Below, one piece after another: positions 42,342-51,941 of a DNA stretch of 64,000 nucleotides. Within the stretch, counting starts at the first letter, position 1; the number at the start of each line of letters is the position of its first letter. The stretch is from DATBAX01 sp963762965. GTDB taxonomy: Bacteria; Acidobacteriota; Terriglobia; Terriglobales; Acidobacteriaceae. The stretch is taken from contig CAVXME010000001.1 in NCBI GenBank assembly GCA_963762965.1, forward strand, positions 1,426,001 through 1,490,000. Reading direction: 5' to 3'. Position numbers and translations under genes: made by a program. The notes under the pieces were generated by a model. It saw only the letters and a program-made list of their open reading frames with translations, was not told where the DNA came from and made no database searches.

Positions 42342-44552
42342 GTGTTCAGGCATTGGTTTAAACATCTCCGGACGAAGCTCCTGGTGGCGATGCTGGCGGT
42401 TGTCTTCCTGTTGACCGCGGCCGTGCTGGCGCTGGTCCAGGCGCAAATGCGAAGCCACGTCCGCGAAGATCTGCTTTCCACCCTCCGGGCTCAGTCCGCC
42501 GTCTACACGGGAATTGAGCAGGCGCGGCGCGAGCAGGCGCAGCAAAGCGCTTCCCTGATAGCCGACCAGCCGAGTTTGAAAGCTCTCATGTCCACCAATG
42601 ACGGGCCGACGGTGCAAGACGGCTCGGAATCCATTCTCCAGACCAGCCGCGCCGATCTATTGATTCTGGAGAGCGGCAGTGGAATTATGCTGGGTTTTCA
42701 TTCCAAGACGAATGATGTGCCTGCCTCCGACGTGGAACGCTTGCTGCGGAATTCAACCGGCAACCAGGATTGGTGGTGGGCAGGAGGACACCTTTACGAT
42801 GTCAGCTTCGCCCCGATCGTGGCCGGAGCAAAGCCCCAGCAGCGCGCATTAGGCCGGATCGCGTTGGGCCGCGAGGTCTCCTCCCCAACCCTCGTTGGTG
42901 GGGATGCTTTCGGAAGCTCGGCGTTCACTTTTGAGCGCGAGGGATCGGTGATGTTGAGTTCTCTTCCCGCGAGCGAGTGGAGAGACTTCGAAGCAGCGCT
43001 TCCGCGGGGGCCGGCCACATCCCAGCCGATTCAGGAAATGAACCTCGGCGGCGAGCGCTACCTGGCGAATTTTGCGGAGCTTCCCGGTGACCACCCGGTG
43101 CGGCTCTACTCGCTGCAATCCTATGATCAGGCGACCAGCTTTTTACGTTCACTGAATCGCAAGCTGTTGAGTCTGGGAGCAGTGGCTGTGATGATGGGAG
43201 CTTTTATTGCCTTCGTCATATCGCGCCAAATTACCCGGCCCCTGGAGAGTCTGGCATTCAGCGCCCGGCTGTTGGAGAAGGGCGATTTCGAAGTACAGAT
43301 CCCGGTTCGTGGAGCGGACGAAGTCGCTGACCTGACGCGCTCATTTGAAGAAATGCGAAAAGGCCTCCGGCAATCTCGAGAAGGTCTGGTGCGGGCAGCT
43401 CGATTGGAAGCCGTGGGAAAGCTGGCGGGCGGGGTGGCGCACGACTTCAACAACCTGGTCATGATCATCAAGGGGTATAGCGATATTCTGCTCGACTCGG
43501 CCACCTCGGAGTCGCGACCCTACCTGGAAGAAATCAAGCAGGCCGGGGACAGAGCCAGCGGCTTGACTCGCCAGTTGCTGGCCTTCAGCCGCAAGCAAGT
43601 GCTTGAGCCACAGGTCCTGGATCCGAACCAGAGCGTGCGCAACATGGCGAAAATGCTGCGCGTGCTCATCGGAGAAGACATCGAACTGCTGACCAATTTT
43701 TCCGACCCGATCGGACGGGTGCAGGCCGATCCTGGCCAGCTCGAACAAGTGGTGATGAACCTGGCGGTGAATGCACGCGACGCGATGCCGAAAGGCGGCA
43801 AGCTGATCATCGAGACGCAAACCGCCCAGCTGGATGCCGCGTATGCTGCGACCCATCCGGAAGTGACCCCGGGGCCGTTCGTGTTGATCGCGGTGACCGA
43901 CACCGGGTCCGGCATGGGCAAAGACCTCATCGGGCACATCTTCGAACCTTTTTTCACCACCAAGGGACCCGGCCAGGGCACCGGGCTTGGCCTGGCGACG
44001 GTTTACGGGATTGTGAAACAGAGCCGGGGCCACATTTCCGTCTACAGCGAGCTGGGCCTGGGGACCACTTTCAAAATCTACCTTCCTTTAGTGGAGAAAT
44101 CAGTTACCGCCCTGACCTCGGAGCATGTGGCATTGCTGCACAAAGGTGAGGGGACGGTTCTTCTCGTCGAAGATGAGGCGGCGCTGCGCATGCTTGCGGC
44201 GGAGTCGCTCAAAAGACTTGGCTATAGCGTGCTACAGGCGGGCAACGGGCTGGAGGCGCTAAAGATCGCCGAGCAACATCCCGGGAAAATCGACATCGTG
44301 GTGACCGATGTTGTGATGCCACGCATGGGAGGCCCGGAATTGGTCGAAAAACTAAGAGCGCAACGCGCCGAAATTGGCGTAATTTTCATGTCCGGTTACA
44401 CCGAAACCGCCGTGATTGAAAACGCAACCGTCAGTAGCGGTGCGTTCCTGCTGAACAAGCCATTTTCCACGGAATTGCTGGCGCGTAAAATCAGCGAGCT
44501 CCAGCAGCGTTCCGCTGCCAACAAGGCATTGGCGGCCAGCAGCGCCGGATGA
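42342..44552 (+). CDS. Hybrid sensor histidine kinase with C-terminal receiver
   Basis: 736 residues from GTG 42342. TM1 (about 13-35), a periplasmic sensor (36-270, no known domain), TM2 (about 277-297), HAMP (298-350), then HisKA with phospho-His H367 in GGVAHDFNNLVMIIKGYSDI. The HATPase domain has N box NLAVNARDAM, DTGSGM and GTGLGLATVYG. A receiver follows with D656 in DIVVTDVVMPRMGG and TVLLVEDE. The HDFNN form is typical of NtrB-like hybrid kinases. No separate regulator follows, so output may be by phosphorelay. Divergent from the c-di-GMP gene. Confidence 0.93.
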   Translation: MFRHWFKHLRTKLLVAMLAVVFLLTAAVLALVQAQMRSHVREDLLSTLRAQSAVYTGIEQARREQAQQSASLIADQPSLKALMSTNDGPTVQDGSESILQTSRADLLILESGSGIMLGFHSKTNDVPASDVERLLRNSTGNQDWWWAGGHLYDVSFAPIVAGAKPQQRALGRIALGREVSSPTLVGGDAFGSSAFTFEREGSVMLSSLPASEWRDFEAALPRGPATSQPIQEMNLGGERYLANFAELPGDHPVRLYSLQSYDQATSFLRSLNRKLLSLGAVAVMMGAFIAFVISRQITRPLESLAFSARLLEKGDFEVQIPVRGADEVADLTRSFEEMRKGLRQSREGLVRAARLEAVGKLAGGVAHDFNNLVMIIKGYSDILLDSATSESRPYLEEIKQAGDRASGLTRQLLAFSRKQVLEPQVLDPNQSVRNMAKMLRVLIGEDIELLTNFSDPIGRVQADPGQLEQVVMNLAVNARDAMPKGGKLIIETQTAQLDAAYAATHPEVTPGPFVLIAVTDTGSGMGKDLIGHIFEPFFTTKGPGQGTGLGLATVYGIVKQSRGHISVYSELGLGTTFKIYLPLVEKSVTALTSEHVALLHKGEGTVLLVEDEAALRMLAAESLKRLGYSVLQAGNGLEALKIAEQHPGKIDIVVTDVVMPRMGGPELVEKLRAQRAEIGVIFMSGYTETAVIENATVSSGAFLLNKPFSTELLARKISELQQRSAANKALAASSAG

Positions 44553-44672
44553 ATCTTTATATCGAACCCTCGAGTCTTTGCGCGGTGCACCAGCAGTTTG
44601 CCACATCAGGCAACAAATAAGGACGCTCGCCCGCCGCCTTTGCTAAAATTCGCATTCTCCTGAGGGACTGCC

Positions 44673-45332
44673 GTGCTTTGTAGCGGTTGCGCTGAGATTT
44701 TGCCCGACGATGCACACTTCTGTCTGAAGTGTGGACAGCCAGTGGAGCGCACTGTGGTATCTAGCAGCCCGGCCCGCACACCGGCGACGGCTGCAAGGAC
44801 GATCAAGCCTCGACGCAAGCCACGAACCGCAATGTGGCTCTTTTTGCTGCTGCTGCTGGTGACAATCTGGTGGGCGGCAAACAGCGACAACACCGCCGCG
44901 CAGCAACTGCGAGTGCTGGCCACCGGGGCCAACGCGGTAACGATTACGGAGAAGAACTTTGTAGTGAGCTCCCACAGCTTTGCTTTCTATAAATTCTCGG
45001 TTCCGGCGGGCGCAGTCAACGTGTTTGTCAGCGGCCAATTCAGCGCCACGGCCAGCCCGGAGAATCAAGTTCAGGTATACGTGCTCACCGACGACGCCTT
45101 GGTCACCTGGCGGAATGGATATGCCATCAACCCGGACTACGACAGCGGCAAAGTCAGTCAGGGCGCCATCCATGCGAAGCTTCCGATTGGCGCCGGCACT
45201 TACTATCTTGTCTTTAACAACAATTTTTCCCTGAAGACACCCAAAGCTGTCCAGGCGGATGTGACCCTGCACTACAACACCTGGTGGCCGGATTGGTTGT
45301 TTCATATCAAAGACAAGCTTTGGAGCAGCTAA
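44673..45332 (+). CDS. Zinc-ribbon, single-helix membrane protein, 219 aa
   Basis: From GTG 44673. An N-terminal zinc ribbon with C3, C6, C17 and C20, a linker rich in Pro/Arg, one membrane helix at about 54-69 (MWLFLLLLLVTIWWAA), then a 150-residue beta-rich domain facing the outside (FVVSSHSFAFYKFSVPAGAV; FVSGQFSATASPENQV). Zinc-ribbon anchors joined to an exported sensor or binding domain are common in Acidobacteriota. Binding partner unknown. Confidence 0.75.
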   Translation: MLCSGCAEILPDDAHFCLKCGQPVERTVVSSSPARTPATAARTIKPRRKPRTAMWLFLLLLLVTIWWAANSDNTAAQQLRVLATGANAVTITEKNFVVSSHSFAFYKFSVPAGAVNVFVSGQFSATASPENQVQVYVLTDDALVTWRNGYAINPDYDSGKVSQGAIHAKLPIGAGTYYLVFNNNFSLKTPKAVQADVTLHYNTWWPDWLFHIKDKLWSS

Positions 45333-45399
45333 GGGGCTTTCTTTTTAGGAAGCTGGCGCCGCCGGGGAAGTTTCTTTGCGTCCTTGGCGTTTCCTTGGC

Positions 45400-45435
45400 G
45401 ATCTTTGCGGTTAAAGCTCTTTAACCGCGAAGATC
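45400..45435. repeat. 16-bp near-perfect palindrome in a repetitive gap
   Basis: GATCTTTGCGGTTAAA (45400-45415), loop GCTC, TTTAACCGCGAAGATC (45420-45435), one mismatch. It lies in the 215-base gap between the zinc-ribbon gene and glnS together with TTGGCG words; no T-run follows. Probably another repeat, possibly a weak transcript-end structure. Confidence 0.55.
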
Positions 45436-45547
45436 GTAAAGAAAAGCCGGAAAGGTCGCAAAGGGACAGCGGCAGTGCTTTGAAAACTGCGCGGCACTCG
45501 TGGGATGCTCCGTTTTGACCTTCTTGCGATAAGATCAATAGTTAGAG

Positions 45548-47284
45548 ATGAATCCATCCAAACCCGAGACCGAAGCTGACGCAAAGGCGCCTACCGAGGC
45601 GTCCGCCAGCCCTTCTAACTTCATACGCGACATCATTCTCGAAGACCTGAAGACCAACAAGTACGCCGGCCGAGTGCAGACCCGCTTCCCCCCGGAGCCG
45701 AACGGCTATCTCCATCTGGGACACGCCAAGTCGATTTGCCTGAACTTCGGACTGGCTGCCGAGTTCGGCGGCAAGACCAACTTGCGCTTCGACGATACGA
45801 ACCCGTCGAAGGAAGAGACCGAGTACGTAGACTCGATCATGGAGGACGTGAAGTGGCTCGGTTTCACCTGGGACCACCTGTTCTATGCGTCCGATTATTT
45901 TGATCAGCTCTATGAATGGGCGGTGCAGCTCATTAAAGCCGGTAAGGCTTACGTGGATGACCTGACCGCCGACGAAATGCGGAAGTCGCGCGGCACCTTG
46001 ACCGAACCCGGCAAGGACAGCCCCTACCGCAACCGCTCGGTCGAAGAGAATTTAAATCTGTTTGAGCGCATGCGAGCGGGCGAATTTCCCGATGGCTCCA
46101 GAACCCTACGGGCCAAGGTCGACATGAGTTCCCCGAACCTGAACATGCGCGATCCTGTGATGTATCGCATCCTACATGCCGAGCATCATCGTACGGGCAA
46201 CAAGTGGCCAATCTATCCGATGTATGACTACGCGCATGGCGAGTCCGACTCGCTCGAGCAGATTACGCATTCCGTTTGCACGCTCGAGTTCGAGGACCAT
46301 CGTCCGCTCTACAACTGGTTTATCGAGCAGTTGGGAATTTTCCCGTCGCAGCAGATCGAGTTTGACCGCCTGAACCTCACTTACACACTTTTGAGCAAGC
46401 GCAAGCTGTTGCAGTTGGTGGAGGAAGGCCACGTGACCGGCTGGAACGATCCCCGCATGCCAACGCTGTCGGGCATACGCCGGCGCGGCTATACGCCGGA
46501 AGCGATCCGTAATTTTTGCGGGGCCATCGGGGTTTCGAAAACCAACGGCTCCATCGAACTGGCCATGCTCGAGCATTTTGTGCGTGAAGACCTGAACAAG
46601 CGCTCGCTGCGAGTGATGGCCGTGTTGCGCCCGTTGAAAGTCGTGATCGACAACTATCCCGAGGGTCAGGTCGAGGAAATGGATGCAGTCAATAATCCCG
46701 AAGACCCGGGTGCGGGTACTCGCAAAGTGCCGTTTTCCCGCGTGCTGTATATCGAGCAGGATGATTTCCGCGAGGTCCCGCCACCCAAGTATTACCGGCT
46801 CTATCCGGGACAGGAAGTTCGTTTGCGCTATGGCTACTTTGTAAAGTGCACCAGCGTGGTGAAGGACGAAAAGGGCGAGGTGGTCGAGGTCCACTGCACC
46901 TACGATCCGGAAACCAAGGGCGGGAATAATCCTCCGGACGGGCGCAAAGTGAAGTCCACCATTCACTGGGTATCGGCCGCGCACGCTATTGACGCCGAGG
47001 TGCGAGTCTACGAAAATCTTTTCACCAAAGAAGACCCGAATCAAGCCGAAGCGGGACAACCCTTTACCGTCAACCTCAACCCGCATTCGCTGGAAGTGCT
47101 GCAACACTCGAAACTCGAACCGTCGCTGGCCCATGCTACCGCCGGGGACCGCTATCAGTTTGAGCGTCTGGGATATTTCTGCGTCGATCTCGACTCGGCG
47201 CCGGGCAAGCTGGTGTTCAACCGCACCGTGGCGCTCAAAGATACCTGGGCCAGAATTGAGAAGAAAACCGGCGGCCAGAAATGA
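45548..47284 (+). CDS. glnS: Glutaminyl-tRNA synthetase
   Basis: 578 residues, a class I synthetase. The HIGH-type motif is HLGHAKS (in PPEPNGYLHLGHAKSICLNF) and the KMSKS-type motif is LLSKRKLL. The opening FPPEPNGYLHLGHA and later FDDTNPSKEETEYVDSI and LPIYPMYDYAHGESD-like region mark GlnRS rather than GluRS. A two-barrel anticodon-binding domain follows. It charges tRNA-Gln directly, so the cell need not depend on GatCAB for Gln; yqeY is also present in the window. Confidence 0.96.
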   Translation: MNPSKPETEADAKAPTEASASPSNFIRDIILEDLKTNKYAGRVQTRFPPEPNGYLHLGHAKSICLNFGLAAEFGGKTNLRFDDTNPSKEETEYVDSIMEDVKWLGFTWDHLFYASDYFDQLYEWAVQLIKAGKAYVDDLTADEMRKSRGTLTEPGKDSPYRNRSVEENLNLFERMRAGEFPDGSRTLRAKVDMSSPNLNMRDPVMYRILHAEHHRTGNKWPIYPMYDYAHGESDSLEQITHSVCTLEFEDHRPLYNWFIEQLGIFPSQQIEFDRLNLTYTLLSKRKLLQLVEEGHVTGWNDPRMPTLSGIRRRGYTPEAIRNFCGAIGVSKTNGSIELAMLEHFVREDLNKRSLRVMAVLRPLKVVIDNYPEGQVEEMDAVNNPEDPGAGTRKVPFSRVLYIEQDDFREVPPPKYYRLYPGQEVRLRYGYFVKCTSVVKDEKGEVVEVHCTYDPETKGGNNPPDGRKVKSTIHWVSAAHAIDAEVRVYENLFTKEDPNQAEAGQPFTVNLNPHSLEVLQHSKLEPSLAHATAGDRYQFERLGYFCVDLDSAPGKLVFNRTVALKDTWARIEKKTGGQK

Positions 47285-47310
47285 CCAGCCTGGCTACGGC
47301 TAGCCGAAAC

Positions 47311-47334
47311 GGGCGAATGGCGGGCCATTCGCCC
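47311..47334. repeat. Perfect 10-bp hairpin after glnS
   Basis: GGGCGAATGG (47311-47320), loop CGGG, CCATTCGCCC (47325-47334). It lies 27 bases after the glnS stop with no T-run. May slow or end transcription weakly, or be a repeat. Confidence 0.5.
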
Positions 47335-47566
47335 CGGTGACTTATGTCCACGATAAACAATTTTGATTGGACGGCCATATGGGCGCGACCTAGAGTTCTT
47401 ACTGGGGAGGGCAGCGCGTTCGCTGGGGGCCGGATGTTGGCGAACTTTATCTGGTTGCGTGCGCGCTGTTCTTTCAGTTACCGTTTGAGTGGGGCCAGTC
47501 GGCCGTCTAGTCCACGCAGCCATTCATTGTCCAACAACCAACCAGGCGACAAAAGGGACACCCAAA

Positions 47567-50278
47567 ATGGCGTCACAAGACCTTAAGCTCAAGGCCGTCG
47601 ATTCGGGGATGAAGGAGCTTGATCCTTCTTCCTTTGAACGGGATCCCAGTTACGTTCTGACGCTGGAGGAAATCCGGAATCTCACCAAAGAGGGCGGCAA
47701 GCCGGCCGAGACCCTCATGAACGTCGTGGCCCTGATCGCCAAGCGGTTTCATACCGACGTTTGTTCGGCGTATTTACTGGAACCGGACCGGGCCAACCTG
47801 GTGTTGGCGGCGACTTTGGGACTGCGGCCAACCTGTATTGGCACTCTTCGCATGGCGGTTCACGAAGGCCTAGCCGGTCTGGTGGCGGAGCAAGTGCGTC
47901 CGGTAGCGGTCGAGCAGGTCAAGAACAATCCGCGATTTAAATACTTTCCCGAAGCCGGCGAGGATGAGTACCAATCCTTCCTCGGAGTGCCGCTGATTGA
48001 TCGTGGGGTTTTGCAGGGTGTTCTGGTGGTGCAAACCATCGCAGCCAGACTTTTTCATGACGACGAAATCCATCTCCTGACGGAGGCCGCCGCTCAGGTG
48101 GCGCCCGTCGTCAGCGAAGCCCGTACCCTTGATCGCTTCATTGCCCCAGCGCAGGAGCGGCTTTGGGCGCTGGCCCGCAATGTCTGGTGGAGTTGGGACC
48201 ACGATGCCAGCAGCCTGTTCCGCGACCTCGACCCCATTCGCTGGCGGCAGTTGAATCACAATCCCGTCTCCTTGCTGGGTGAAATGCCGCTGGCGCAAAT
48301 GGAGCGGCGGGCCCGGGAACTGGTGTTGCATGGCCGCATCAACTACGCCTATCGGCGTCAGCGCGAATATCTGGAAGCCGACCGCACTTGGGGTGCGCGG
48401 CACGCCGGCATTCTGCGGCCGCGTCCGGTGGCCTATTTTTCCGCGGAGTTCGGGTTGCACGTTTCGATTCCGGAATATTCCGGAGGCCTCGGCGTCCTTG
48501 CCGGCGACCACATCAAGAGCGCTTCCGATCTTGCGATCCCACTGGTTGGCATTGGCTTGTTCTATGGTCAGGGATATTTCCGGCAGCGGCTCGATCAGAA
48601 CGGTTGGCAGCAGGAAGAATACATTCAGACCGATGTAAACCATTTGCCCATGGAGCTCGCCATCGGCACCAATGGCGAGCCGGTCACAGTGCAGATCGAG
48701 ACCCGGGGCGGGCCCATCCGCGCAAAAGTCTGGCGCATGAAGGTTGGCCGATGCGATCTGCTGCTGCTCGATTCCAACGTGGAGGGCAACGCTCCCGAGG
48801 ACCGCGAACTGACCTCGCGTCTATACGGCGGAGACGGACGCATCCGCATCCGCCAGGAATTGCTGCTCGGCGTGGGAGGCTTTCGCGCTCTGAAAGCCAT
48901 GGGCATCACGCCGGGAGTTCTGCATCTGAACGAGGGCCACAGCGGGTTCGCCGTGCTCGAAGCCATTCGCAGCCGCATGGAAGACGAAGGATTGACCTTC
49001 GACCAGGCCGTGCCGCGAGTCTCCCGTGAAGTCGTCTTCACCACTCATACTCCGGTGCCGGCGGGCCACGACCGCTTTCACGCCGACCTCATCGAGGAAC
49101 ATCTCGGGCCGCTGCGCGAGGCGCTGGGTCTGCCGCACGAAGGCCTGATGGCGTTGGGACGCGAGAATCCCGGCAATCATCAGGAAGAGTTTTGCATGAC
49201 CGTGCTGGGCCTGAAACTGGCGCGGCGCGCCAATGCGGTTTCCGCGCTGCATGGCGAAGTTTCGCGTGCCATGTGGACCGGGCTCTTTCCCGGCAAATCT
49301 GAAGACGCGGTTCCAATCGGTCACATCACCAATGGCGTCCACGTCCCATCGTGGCTGGCGCCGCAGATGTTTCGCCTTTACGACCGCCACCTGGGCACCG
49401 ATTGGCAGCAGCACAGCGCGGAAGCGCAAATCTGGGAAGGAATCGAAAGCGTGGACGATGGCGAACTCTGGGAAACGCATCTTCATTTGAAGTCCCGGCT
49501 GCTTGATTTCGTGCGCCATCGCGCCGTGGAGCAGGCCAAGCCTCGCGGCGAGTCGCCGGAAACGCTGCAAAGGCTCTCCCGTGTGCTCAGTCCCGATGCT
49601 CTGACCATCGGATTCGCCCGCCGCTTCGCCACCTACAAGCGCGCCGATCTGGTTCTTAGAGACATCGAAAGGCTGGCCTCGATGGTGAACGATCCCAAAC
49701 GTCCGGTGCAGTTCGTGTTCGCCGGCAAGGCGCATCCGCGTGATGAACCCGGCAAGCGCGTCCTGCAGCAGATCGCGCAAATGATGCGCGACCCGAAGTT
49801 TGCCGAGAAATTCGTTTTCGTCGAAGACTACGACATCAACGTAGGACGTCACTTCGTGCAGGGCGTGGACGTGTGGCTGAACAATCCCCGGCGTCCGCTG
49901 GAAGCTTCCGGCACCAGCGGGCAGAAAGTCGTGCTGAACGGCGGACTCAATCTCTCTGTTCTCGACGGCTGGTGGGCCGAAGCCTACGACGGGCTGAACG
50001 GCTTCGCCATCGGCACGGGACGAACCAACTCCAACATGAGCATCCACGATACCCGCGACGGCGAAGACTTGTACCGCGTCCTGAGCGAAGAAGTGATTCC
50101 GCTGTACTATCAGCGCGACCGTGACGGCCTGCCGCGAGGTTGGATCAAGCGCATGAAGCGGACCATCCGTACTCTGGGCTGGCGCTTCAACGCCGATCGC
50201 ATGGTGATGGACTACACGTTGAAGTGCTACATCCCGGCGGCGGGAGGCACGTCGAGCGACATGAGCCCAACGTTCTAA
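47567..50278 (+). CDS. glgP: GAF-domain fused alpha-glucan phosphorylase (GT35)
   Basis: 903 residues from ATG 47567 (AAAAGGGA upstream). Residues about 48-186 form a GAF domain (VCSAYLLEPDRANLVLAATL; FKYFPEA; FLGVPLIDRGVLQGVLVVQ) very like the N-terminal GAF of PtsP/EI-Ntr. Then the DUF3417 module at about 195-310 (ALARNVWWSWDHDASSLF) and the GT35 phosphorylase core (FSAEFGLHVSIPEYSGGLG; HLNEGHSGF). The PLP lysine is K787 in EASGTSGQKVVLNGG. It releases glucose-1-phosphate from glycogen/maltodextrin; the GAF may provide small-molecule control. Confidence 0.9.
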   Translation: MASQDLKLKAVDSGMKELDPSSFERDPSYVLTLEEIRNLTKEGGKPAETLMNVVALIAKRFHTDVCSAYLLEPDRANLVLAATLGLRPTCIGTLRMAVHEGLAGLVAEQVRPVAVEQVKNNPRFKYFPEAGEDEYQSFLGVPLIDRGVLQGVLVVQTIAARLFHDDEIHLLTEAAAQVAPVVSEARTLDRFIAPAQERLWALARNVWWSWDHDASSLFRDLDPIRWRQLNHNPVSLLGEMPLAQMERRARELVLHGRINYAYRRQREYLEADRTWGARHAGILRPRPVAYFSAEFGLHVSIPEYSGGLGVLAGDHIKSASDLAIPLVGIGLFYGQGYFRQRLDQNGWQQEEYIQTDVNHLPMELAIGTNGEPVTVQIETRGGPIRAKVWRMKVGRCDLLLLDSNVEGNAPEDRELTSRLYGGDGRIRIRQELLLGVGGFRALKAMGITPGVLHLNEGHSGFAVLEAIRSRMEDEGLTFDQAVPRVSREVVFTTHTPVPAGHDRFHADLIEEHLGPLREALGLPHEGLMALGRENPGNHQEEFCMTVLGLKLARRANAVSALHGEVSRAMWTGLFPGKSEDAVPIGHITNGVHVPSWLAPQMFRLYDRHLGTDWQQHSAEAQIWEGIESVDDGELWETHLHLKSRLLDFVRHRAVEQAKPRGESPETLQRLSRVLSPDALTIGFARRFATYKRADLVLRDIERLASMVNDPKRPVQFVFAGKAHPRDEPGKRVLQQIAQMMRDPKFAEKFVFVEDYDINVGRHFVQGVDVWLNNPRRPLEASGTSGQKVVLNGGLNLSVLDGWWAEAYDGLNGFAIGTGRTNSNMSIHDTRDGEDLYRVLSEEVIPLYYQRDRDGLPRGWIKRMKRTIRTLGWRFNADRMVMDYTLKCYIPAAGGTSSDMSPTF

Positions 50279-50306
50279 AGCCGGATCTGGGAATCGGAGT
50301 GCAGGC

Positions 50307-50729
50307 ATGAGAATCGTGGCCATTGCATTAGCGCTGGCTTCCATCCTTTTCCAGGCCCGCGCGGCAGAATCGCAGGCTGGTTCGGTTTGCGTGGCTTCTC
50401 GGGCTGCTGACCCATTTCGCGGCCAGGTGATTCCTCCCACCGGCGAAGTCAGTTCGAATGGTCTGCGCGTGAGAATTGACAAGCGCCCCTCGGAGCCGTG
50501 GCCGCAAAGAAAAAGCTTGAAAATTGATGGGCTTGACATCGGCGAAAGGCACCTTCTTGCCGTCCTCGATTCTCGGGGCAAGCCGGTTGAATCGCTTTGG
50601 TTTAAATTCTCGGACTATAAGAGCACCGAACTGTGCATGGCTTACGATGCGTATCAGGGAGTGGAGTTGCAGGAGGACAACAGGCATACGCCGTGGGGTA
50701 AGTGTAAAGAGCAGGCTATTCAGCACTAA
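50307..50729 (+). CDS. Exported hypothetical protein, 140 aa
   Basis: A signal peptide (MRIVAIALALASILFQARA) is followed by a short domain with three cysteines (VCVASRA; ELCMAYD; GKCKEQ) and alternating charged residues. I recognise no family. It begins 28 bases after glgP on the same strand and could be co-transcribed, but nothing links it to glucan metabolism. Confidence 0.6.
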   Translation: MRIVAIALALASILFQARAAESQAGSVCVASRAADPFRGQVIPPTGEVSSNGLRVRIDKRPSEPWPQRKSLKIDGLDIGERHLLAVLDSRGKPVESLWFKFSDYKSTELCMAYDAYQGVELQEDNRHTPWGKCKEQAIQH

Positions 50730-50765
50730 CGGATATGGTTCGGGCTATGGTATGCACGGCGAATA

Positions 50766-51821
50766 TCAAAAACCGTCGACCTCGATGACTGCTTTAGCAA
50801 AGGCCTCCGGAGCTTCTTGTGGCAGATTGTGCCCGATGCCTCCGGTGATGGTCCGGTGTGCATACCTGCCGGAGAATTTATTAGTGTAGGCACTGGGGTC
50901 CGGGTGCGGTGCCCCGTTGGCATCGCCTTCCATGGTAATCGTAGGTACGGTGATGACCGGGCTTGTGGCTAGCCGCTTTTCGAAGTCGTCATATTTCTGC
51001 TCGCCTTCCGCCAAGCCAAGCCGCCACCGGTAATTGTGGATCACGATAGCGACGTGGTCCGGATTCTCGAACGACGCTGCCGTGCGATCGAACGTGGCAT
51101 CATCGAAGCTCCACTTCGGCGATGCGATCTGCCAGATAAGCTTGGCAAAATCGTGCCGGTATTTGTCGTAGCCGGCGCGGCCGCGTTCAGTGGCAAAATA
51201 AAATTGGTACCACCATTGCAGCTCGGCTTTCGGCGGCAACGGCGCCTTATTAGCTGCCTGGCTGCCGATCAGATAACCGCTCACCGAGACCAGCGCCTTG
51301 CAGCGCTCAGGCCACAGCACGGCGATGACATCGGCGGTTCGCCCTCCCCAATCATAACCGGCCAGGATTGCCTTCTCGATCTTTAGCGCATCCATCAAAG
51401 CGATGGTGTCGAGAGCAACCGCTGATTGCTGGCCATTGCGGACCGTGTCACTGGAAAGAAAGCGCGTCGTGCCATAACCGCGCGTGAACGGGACGATCAC
51501 TCGATATCCCGCCGCTGCCAACAACGGAGCGACGTCGACAAAACTGTAAATATCGTACGGCCAGCCGTGAAGAAGAATCACCGGTGGACCATTCGCAGGG
51601 CCGGCTTCGGCATAGCCCACGTTTAGCAAGCCCGCGTCGATCTGCTTCAGTGAGGTGAACGATGTGTGCTTGGTGTTGGCGCTCGCATTGGCTGCCGCGG
51701 GCGCATCGCCAGCTTGGGCTGTGAAGAGTGGGGGTTGGGCGAGCAGTGCAGCTCCTGCGGATGCACCGGCCATCGCGATGAGACGGCGACGTGATATTCC
51801 GGCTGATTCTGTGCGCTTCAT
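50766..51821 (-). CDS. Tat-exported alpha/beta hydrolase, epoxide hydrolase-like
   Basis: 351 residues. A Tat signal (SRRRLIAMAGASAGAALLA) leads to the hydrolase core: oxyanion HGW (VILLHGWPYDIYSF), nucleophile motif GYDWGG with Asp, as in epoxide hydrolases and haloalkane dehalogenases, and a catalytic His in GGIGHNLPQEAPEAFAK. Activity could be epoxide hydrolysis, dehalogenation or a related C-X cleavage. The cap region WWYQFYFATERGR resembles epoxide-hydrolase relatives. Folded export by Tat is notable for this family. The cytochrome P460-like gene lies 120 bases upstream on the same strand. Confidence 0.85.
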   Translation of the reverse strand: MKRTESAGISRRRLIAMAGASAGAALLAQPPLFTAQAGDAPAAANASANTKHTSFTSLKQIDAGLLNVGYAEAGPANGPPVILLHGWPYDIYSFVDVAPLLAAAGYRVIVPFTRGYGTTRFLSSDTVRNGQQSAVALDTIALMDALKIEKAILAGYDWGGRTADVIAVLWPERCKALVSVSGYLIGSQAANKAPLPPKAELQWWYQFYFATERGRAGYDKYRHDFAKLIWQIASPKWSFDDATFDRTAASFENPDHVAIVIHNYRWRLGLAEGEQKYDDFEKRLATSPVITVPTITMEGDANGAPHPDPSAYTNKFSGRYAHRTITGGIGHNLPQEAPEAFAKAVIEVDGF

Positions 51822-51941
51822 GATGATCTCCTTCGTACCTACCCGTTCCTAATCCTGTTCGCCGAGAGTTTGAACGTAGGTTTGGCCGTAGGCACTTCCG
51901 CCGGTAGACCTCCACGGGGTACTTGATGGCGGGAACGCAGT

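Noticed and set aside
47344..47586. 80-codon frame on + before glgP
   Set aside because: Overlaps the glgP leader and start and has no plausible protein features; the gap holds only a hairpin.
48821..50581. 586-codon frame on - over glgP
   Set aside because: Shadow of glgP; no domain.
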